A stretch of DNA of 64,000 bases from Anodontia alba (Eukaryota; Mollusca; Bivalvia; Lucinida; Lucinidae). Under the pieces are notes generated by a model. The model did no database searches. It was not told the DNA's origin and saw only the letters and a program-made list of their open reading frames with translations. This document shows, one piece after another, positions 58,430 to 64,000 of the stretch. The stretch is taken from the NCBI GenBank assembly GCA_964016985.1, contig OZ024828.1, forward strand, positions 72,661,264-72,725,263. Direction: 5' to 3'. Position 1 is the stretch's first letter. The number at the start of each line of letters is the position of its first letter. A program made the translations under genes and the position numbers.

Positions 58430-59880
58430 GCTGAAGTCTGTAATATATCTTTTTAGCTCTAAGCATTTTCTGTCTACCATTTAAGTTGGCCATGATAGTT
58501 TTGCCATTTTGCTTTAAATGCATCATATTTTCCTTCAAAACGGATGCTTGTTTTTATGTTTTATATAGTGGCTTTAAATCTGTGTTTTAACACAGTAAGA
58601 TTCAAATTGTTTTTGCTGCACCTTGAGTACTATGTATAATATTTTATTTCCATCAGGATTAATTTGTTAGCGTCATTTTCTTGATCTTTGTATAAACCAA
58701 ACAGGAATGACTTTTCAGTAAGATCAATATGTAAGTTTTATTGGCTTAACCAAGTAATAGTTTCCTTTAGAAATTTATTAACATATTCACACTCCCAGAA
58801 AAGGTGCTCAGTAGTTTTATCCTATAGTGAGCAAAGGGTGCATTTGTGTTGTTAGTAAGCTTTATTTTACATAAGAATGCGTTTGTTGCTAAGATTTTAT
58901 GGTTGCATCTGGTCTGGAACCACTGAACTGTACTGTCTTTAGTTATTATAAATGGTTCTACGGCATACGGCTTTTAAGTTTCACAATTAATCCGTTATGC
59001 CAGAGCCTGTTCAAATTATCAGGAATTCATGGAGCGTGGGAAAGTGCTCACTACAAAGTTGTTGAGCCAGGGGTATCAAAACACTAATTTTGTAGCAACA
59101 CTTAAGAAGTTCTAAGGGAGACATCATGATCTGGTCAATTCCTACAATGTGGCAGTTTCCAGAATTGTTTCTGATGTTTTTGCCAATGACGTGCCATAAG
59201 TAGACTTCCAAAATCCTGGACATACGCTTCTACCTACATTTCCTTCGTTCAGGCCAATGGGCATGGTGGGCGAAGCTTGCTTACCAAGTAATGTTTATTA
59301 TCCGCGGACGCCTGATTTCACCCTTTATTCTGGGGTCCATGTCTATTGGTCTGAACATTCTGATTCATCATTCGTTTACGGACTTATGAGTTTGGATTAT
59401 GGCTTTGGTAACATGACTGCAACTACTTCTATATTTATTTTTCCACTCATTATCATCTAAATTGTACTTTTTATTCCATGAGATTTTTCCAATTGCGGGC
59501 TCATTATTTTCATTAAGTACTTTATACATGTCTTGTGTTCCCCTTTAACTTTTAAGATAAACTTGAAATGGGAAGGATAGAACTGGATTTACCTCTTTAT
59601 TCCTTACGTTCTGTAAGTTTAATGTTTTCTTCCAGTAACGACGGACCTGACCAGACCTGAATATTGTAAAAAAAAAGATATATTAACATTATATGTTGTT
59701 TTCCGTTCATCATATGTGTATATGTTACCATCTTCTTTTGTGATATCATTAATGTATTTAATCCCATTTTCAATACAAGAATTATTATATATAGTTTTGT
59801 TTTCTATTCTAATGTTCGCAGTGAAAAAAACCTCGATTTGTCTGGAACTGTTGAAGGAGTATTTTTTGCTGACACTTGAA
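58430..59880 (-). mobile_element. Non-LTR (LINE) ORF2 C-terminal fragment
   Basis: Minus-strand pieces in order: ENKTIYNNSCIENGIKYIND and EDGNIYTYDE (59680-59800), FLQYSGLVRSV, NENNEPAIGKISWNKKYNLD (about 59450-59530), VQWFQTRCNHKILATNAFLC (58870-58940), HKCTLCS, TTEHLFWECEYVNKFLKETI (58760-58840). The CxxC...HxxxxC zinc-knuckle arrangement and the HLFWEC phrase are those of the zf-RVT tail of L1-like non-LTR ORF2 proteins. Frame broken repeatedly; 59010-59230 between the blocks is weakly matched. Confidence 0.75.
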
Positions 59881-60027
59881 CATGAGACAGGAACACATCT
59901 TTCCAAAATTGTTTTATTTCAGGCAAAACACATAAAAGAAGTGCCCAGGTTTAAAATATTTTAAATATTAACACTAGATTGTAATATTACAATCCATCGG
60001 TTATTGTTTGTAATTAATTTTCTTAAA

Positions 60028-60075
60028 CGCTACGTGTCAATGCCTATCCGAATATGTTGACGACGGCAGTGTCCT
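60028..60075 (+). pseudogene. Dead EGF exon of psi1 type without MITE
   Basis: ACGCTACGTGTCAATGCC continues CTATCCGAATATGTTGACGA, encoding TCQCLSEYVDDGS, and then a TCCTGATTTTGATTTG intron. The 5' half and acceptor are lost. It matches the 3' half of psi1 but is uninterrupted at the point where psi1 copies hold a MITE. Confidence 0.6.
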
Positions 60076-60245
60076 GATTTTGATTTGTTCTGTTTCTACA
60101 AATGATCCGTACTTCGGAATATTTTAACTTAACTGGATTCAAACTATGTAAATTCTTGAAATATGCGTTTTTTGTCGCCGTCCATATGTACTTATTCACC
60201 CAAATACTGCTAGTTTGATGGGTTTTCTTTTTCTTTAAATTTCAG

Positions 60246-60359
60246 AGTGTCCATCATGTTCTGGTGTGAAAGTGTGTGTAGTTGACGGTGGATCCGCTAC
60301 ATGTGAATGCCCATCTGGATATATGGACGATGGTAGTGGAGGATGTACTTCAGTATTTG
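60246..60359 (+). CDS. Exon E6, 6-Cys EGF module
   Basis: Acceptor TTTCAG, donor GTATGT, 114 bp. It encodes CPSCSGVKVCVVDGGSATC, ECPSGYMDDGSGGCTSVF. It mixes M-type (ATCEC) and b-type (VVDGG, CTSV) residues and has unique changes (PSC, YMDD, SVF), so it predates the 3.14-kb amplification. Confidence 0.82.
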
Positions 60360-60910
60360 GTATGTTAATAGTTTTTTAAATTGTTAAAAAAAATCACAGT
60401 TGCTTATTACGGTGGCATGACAAAATAACATTAAATCCAAGTAACCTTTTTTCTGATTTTGATTTAGTCAGTATTTTGCCCGTACTTCTACATAGTACTG
60501 ATGTTATTCTATTGTATGGTCCTCTGGGACTATTTGGCCCTTACGGTATATGTGAAAATAGAATTCCGCAAAAACATGCTAGGGAACGTGATGGTTGCAT
60601 TTTTCATTATTTCTAAAGAGCATTCTAAATAAAACCCAGTCCGGTATATTCTGATTTTAATTTGTTCTGTTGATACAAACGTCCAATAAATAGTTCAGAC
60701 TATTTTGAAGTAGACTTTAGTGGATTCAAATTATTCTTACCTCTGCTCACAAAGTTAGGTTAAAGATGATGATAACAATACTGTACCAATAATGACTAAG
60801 CCTATATTCAATGTTATTTCTGTTGGAAATGTGCGTTTCTGTCGCAGGCCATATGCATTTATTCACACTAAATGACTCTGCTAGTTTGATAGTTTCTCTT
60901 TAAATTTCAG
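60360..60910. other. Intron between E6 and E7
   Basis: Similar in order to the M-to-b intron (GGGACTATTTGGCCCTTACG, CCCAGTCCGGTATATTCTGA, ATGATGATAACAATACTGTA). No other gene. Confidence 0.6.
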
Positions 60911-60930
60911 ACTGTCCCACGTGTTCTGGT
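60911..60930 (+). pseudogene. Exon E7, truncated after 20 bases
   Basis: Acceptor TTTCAG, then a split Asp codon and CPTCSG. At 60931 the exon is replaced by the SINE-like array (TTACCCTATCCGACGGGTCA). The remainder (GTGAAAGTGTGTG...) is not found downstream in this window. If transcribed to this point, the exon has no donor. Confidence 0.75.
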
Positions 60931-61037
60931 TTACCCTATCCGACGGGTCATTCAGAGAAACCAGGCATAATACTGTTCTATGTAACGTTTTTTTTTTTTG
61001 TTTTTTTTTTGTCTGTTTTTTTTTTTTTTTTTTTTTT

Positions 61038-61110
61038 AACAAGCGTAGTTGCGCAGCTAGGCGCTCCCGTCGTAGCTGGCGTGTGTTCAAATTTCACTCA
61101 GCCCAGTGGT
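61038..61110 (+). mobile_element. SINE tRNA-related head, monomer 1 (deleted)
   Basis: AACAAGCGTAGTTGCGCAGC then GTGTTCAAATTTC. The A-box region is shortened by about 20 bases compared with the other two and the B box is degenerate (TTCAAATT). Confidence 0.6.
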
Positions 61111-61355
61111 ATTTTATATTTCTCCCTATAAACTTCTTTCTGTAGTACTTGCATCAATAATAATCATGGGCCGGAATTCCTTGTTGAAGTCTGTTAAAAT
61201 CTTTAATTATGATAATATTTCCAAGCTTCGATACCCTGTGGATCCAGACTGTTCTTTGTATAAAATGAGTGTGCTTACGCACCAAAAATATACCCCCTCC
61301 GATGGGTCCTTCAGAGAAATCAGGCATAATACTGTTCAGTGAAACTTGGATTTTG

Positions 61356-61450
61356 AACAAGCGTAGTGGTGCAACGGTTATATCTCTTGACTGAAGGGCT
61401 ACTCGCTGCCATCGTAGCCGGCATGTGTTCGAACCTCGCTCTGCCCAGTG
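61356..61450 (+). mobile_element. SINE tRNA-related head, monomer 2
   Basis: AGCGTAGTGGTGCAACGGTT gives an A-box-like block, and GTGTTCGAACCTC a good pol III B box about 60 bases on. No cloverleaf with a plausible anticodon arm, so it is not a functional tRNA. Confidence 0.7.
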
Positions 61451-61698
61451 GTATTTCAGATTTCTCTCTGTACACATTTTTACTGAAGTACTTGCATCAG
61501 TTATGATCCTGGGTCAGAATTCTTTATTGGTTGTAATTCTTGATATAAATAAATAAATTCTTTGCAAGCTTCGATATCCTATGGAATCAGAGAATTCCTT
61601 GTATAAAATGAGTGTGCTAGCGCACCAGATATATACCCTATCCGATGGGTCATTCAGAGAAATCAGGCATAATACTATTCCTTGAAATATGTTTTTTA

Positions 61699-61797
61699 AA
61701 CAAGCGTAGTGGTGCAGCGGTAATGTCTCCTGAATCTGAAGGGCTAGGCGCTGCCGTCGTACCAGGCGTGGGTTCGAACCACTCCCAGCCCAGTGGT
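61699..61797 (+). mobile_element. SINE tRNA-related head, monomer 3
   Basis: AGCGTAGTGGTGCAGCGGTA (A box) and GGGTTCGAACCACTC (B box, matches GGTTCGAANCC). Best preserved of the three. Confidence 0.72.
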
Positions 61798-62049
61798 ATT
61801 TTCTATTTCTCCTTATACATTTTTTTCTGAAGAAATTACATCAGTCATGATCCTGGGCCGAAATTTTTTGTTGAAGTTTGGTAAAATCTTTAATTATTAT
61901 AATATTTCCAAGCTTCGGTATCATGTGGATTCAGAGATTTCCTTGTATAAGTTGAGTGCGCTAGCGCACTAAAAATATACCCTATCCGACGGGTCATTCA
62001 GATATATCAGGCATAATACTAGTGCATAAAACTTGTTTTTAAACAAACG

Positions 62050-62950
62050 TTATTTTCAACATTCTGTGGCTTACCGAAATAAATAAAAAAATAAATTAAG
62101 GAAAAATGTCAAGAGACCAATGCTATCATTTTGGTCCATGAGGCTCTAACTGACCTATTATGGCGGGCCTAGCCTGTGAAACCCACAGACTAAGCGGCTT
62201 TATTAATATGTTTTTAAAGCCCTTCATGAAGCACGTGAAAAGTAACGTACGGGATGATATTGACTTCCTTTCCAATATACTAAACAAAGCAGACAAAAAT
62301 GCAATTTTAGTTTCATTAAGCGTTATAGATACACAAGCATTTTACATTTGCTTGGATTAGAACCCACAGAAGTTTTGCTAGAGAAGGTCATTGAACAATA
62401 CTAGATAATAGTTACTTCTAATTTGACCAGTTGAAGGCACAGCCACTGAAGCGAAATTTGTACCAACATATGCTCTCCTGGTTCTCATTTACCTTGCTGT
62501 GCAGTTAGAAGAAACTGATACGATACAAAATTCTCAATCTACATTAAAGAGCACTGGATAAGATTTCTGGATGACTGCTTTATTCTATGGTTAAAAGCAT
62601 ATGAAGAACTTGATCATTTTGTAAAATTCTGAATAGTTTACACCTGACATAAAGATAACAATTGAAAAAAAATGGAACAGTTACCTTTTCCTGATATACT
62701 ATTACACTACATACTGATAGTTTTCATAAAGAAACAGATACAAAACAGTACTTAGATTTTAAATCAAGTCATCCAAGTCACACGCAACATATATACCATA
62801 CACTTTAGCAAGAAACAGCTGTATTTGGTGTCGGATAACACAGAAAGGGATAATTACATGAACTAGTCAGATCTTTGATATGCAGAGGCTCCCCAAAAGA
62901 GATTAATTGAAAATGGCACTGAACACGAATTCTGAGAACTAAATTTCTAA
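62050..62950 (+). mobile_element. Penelope-type RT fragment (family 2), copy 2
   Basis: Plus-strand pieces: KPFMKHVKSNVRDDIDFLSN, ILNKADKNAILVSLSV (62215-62330), VEGTATEAKFVPTYALLVL (62438-62500, the GTxxGTKxAPTYA block), EHWIRFLDDCFILWLKAYEE (62550-62610, catalytic FLDD retained), QYLDFKSSHPSHTQ (62750-62790). Conserved order of an RT core with frameshifts and stops between blocks. Inactive. Assignment to the Penelope-like group rests on motif resemblance from memory. Confidence 0.65.
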
Positions 62951-63069
62951 CAATAAAATATAAACACGAGGGCAAAAGATGACCCTGTATGTCTCACCCA
63001 TGTTGCAGATGAGTGACCCATATGTTGGGTCATTTAATCTACGGCTATAAGTTAAAAAGACAACTTGAT

Positions 63070-64000
63070 ATTTCCAATGACGTTTCCAGTCAACCGGCCT
63101 TTCGACACGGAGAAGAGGTCTGAAATAGATTTTCAAGGTGGCAGCCGTGGCGGCCATCTTTGATATTTTATCAGTACTATTTTAGCTTTTTTTGATATAC
63201 AAGTCGTCCGATGCTTCCTATCATGTTTCAGGTCAGTCGGCCTTTTTGTTAGGGAGAAGGATTTTGAAATAGATTTTCAAGATGCGACCATTGCGGCCAT
63301 CTTAGATTTCCGATCGGAACGACTTTAGCTATTTTTGATCTTCAAGATATCCCGATATTTCTATACAAGTTTCGAGTCAGTTTGTCTTTCGGTTCAGGAG
63401 AAGAAGCGAAATATAACTTTTCAAGATGGCGGCCATGGCGGCAATTTTGGATTTTCGATCGGAACGATTTTACCTATGGTTCACCTACCAGTTGCATCGA
63501 TACTTCCGATACACCGATACTTTAGATTTAATTAGCCTTTCTGTTAAGGAGAAGTATTTCCAAAAATAGTTTTAAGATGTCGCGATCATAACGGCCATCT
63601 TGGGTTTCCCTTTTTTATCTAGAAGCAGCCCCAATACTTCCTACCAAGTTTCGCGTCAATTATATTTTCGGTTCAGGAGAAGAAGCGCAAAATAGAGTTT
63701 TAAGATGGCGGCCATGACAGACATTTTGGATTTTTGATCGAACTTATTTTATCTATTGCCAATCTTACAAATGACCCGTACTTGCTAACCAATTTCGACT
63801 AAGTTGGTCTTTAGGTTCAGATAAAGACATACAAAGTCGATTCTTAAAATGGCGGCCTTAAATTTTAGCTTTTTTTTAATCTGCAAGTTGCCTCGATACT
63901 TCCTCCCAAATTTCAATCAGTTAGTCTTTGGGGTCTGGAGAACGGCGCAAAATAGATTTCAGGATGGGGACCAAGGCGGCCATATATATATATATATATA
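63070..64000. repeat. Satellite array, about 115-150-bp monomers, copy 2
   Basis: Phrase TTTTCAAGATGGCGGCCATG and variants near 63130, 63273, 63415, 63567, 63695, 63840 and 63955. It continues to the window edge, ending in a TA run (63984-64000). Confidence 0.88.

Larger units (their letters stand above)
3941..60930 (+). other. Partial multi-exon EGF-repeat gene, 27 intact exons plus one broken
   Basis: This is the composite gene model. Every exon is flanked by AG and GT, is a multiple of three long, and splits a codon after its first base at both ends (phase 1-1). Seen: joined in order, the split codons give Ala, Ser, Gly, Glu, Val or Asp and never a stop. Modules carry 6-7 cysteines, and the E class shows the EGF signature C4-x-C5-P-S-G-Y with C6 eleven residues after C5. 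Known: phase-1 symmetric EGF exons are typical of secreted or cell-surface animal proteins assembled by exon shuffling and tandem duplication. Inferred: an extracellular, disulfide-rich repetitive protein. No signal peptide, transmembrane segment, first exon or terminal exon is visible, so family and role are unknown. Alternatives are a scavenger-receptor-like, matrix or notch/MEGF-like protein. Existence of the gene is well supported; exact transcript structure is not. Confidence 0.75.
60931..62040. repeat. Tandem array of tRNA-derived SINE-like monomers
   Basis: The landmark CGAYGGGT near 60941, 61300, 61643 and 61987 sets a period of 344-359 bp. Each monomer has a GGGTCATTCAGAGAAATCAG segment, a GGCATAATACTGTTC segment, a tRNA-like head, a TGGGCCGGAATTCCTTGTTG body and an AAAATGAGTGTGCTAGCGCA tail. 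Three monomers carry tRNA-like heads; the fourth is only a tail start. The first monomer contains poly-T tracts (60990-61037). Confidence 0.82.

Noticed and set aside
59619..59906. 95-codon minus-strand frame as a host gene
   Set aside because: It reads KTIYNNSCIENGIKYIND and YTYDE, a phrase of non-LTR ORF2 proteins, and continues in order with the fragment at 58430-59600.
61699..61797. Possible functional tRNA gene
   Set aside because: A and B box similarity is present, but no acceptor stem or anticodon arm could be paired, and the unit belongs to a tandem SINE-like repeat.

Overview
This is animal nuclear DNA: AT-rich and intron-dominated, with spliceosomal GT-AG exons and heavily seeded with degraded transposons. 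The repeat families (mariner, two Penelope-type reverse transcriptase families, a non-LTR element, a tRNA-derived SINE, foldback elements and an array built on a GGCGGCCAT-type motif) suggest a marine invertebrate, most likely a bivalve mollusc. That taxonomic call is inference and no species is claimed.

The only host gene I can support is one large multi-exon gene on the plus strand, open at both ends of what is visible. It consists of tiny exons, each encoding one cysteine-rich EGF-like module. All exons start and end in phase 1. I count 27 intact exons (2991 bp, 997 codons if all are joined) plus one truncated exon. There are three exon classes: A (108 bp, 7 Cys), B (93 bp, 7 Cys) and E (114 bp, 6 Cys, classical CxxGY ending). 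Exon order is A-B-A-B-A-B-A-E1, then six M-b-c triplets of E-type exons, then E6, then a broken E7.

Layout. From 1 to about 26767, a unit of about 10.3 kb carrying one A and one B exon is tandemly repeated 2.6 times. Every copy holds the same mariner nested inside the same MITE, and the same foldback; copies 1 and 2 also carry a Penelope fragment, while copy 3 ends where that fragment would begin. From 27092 to 36359 lie the last A exon and E1, separated by transposon debris. From 37713 to 55881 a second unit of about 3.14 kb (three E-type exons, two dead exon fragments and a MITE) is repeated six times, and the last five copies are nearly identical. From 56236 to 59880 there is a Penelope copy and a non-LTR fragment. 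From 60028 to 60930 are a dead exon, E6 and E7. E7 is cut by a tandem SINE array (60931-62040). A second Penelope-type fragment followed by a roughly 140-bp satellite appears twice, at 30.7-33.9 kb and at 62.05-64 kb.

The main interest is a modular extracellular-protein gene growing by two nested scales of segmental duplication, with phase-compatible exons, transposon-marked units and visible exon birth, conversion and death. No promoter, first exon, signal peptide, last exon or polyadenylation site is in view, and I see no RNA gene or CRISPR array. Near-identical tandem copies are a classic assembly hazard, so copy number is provisional.
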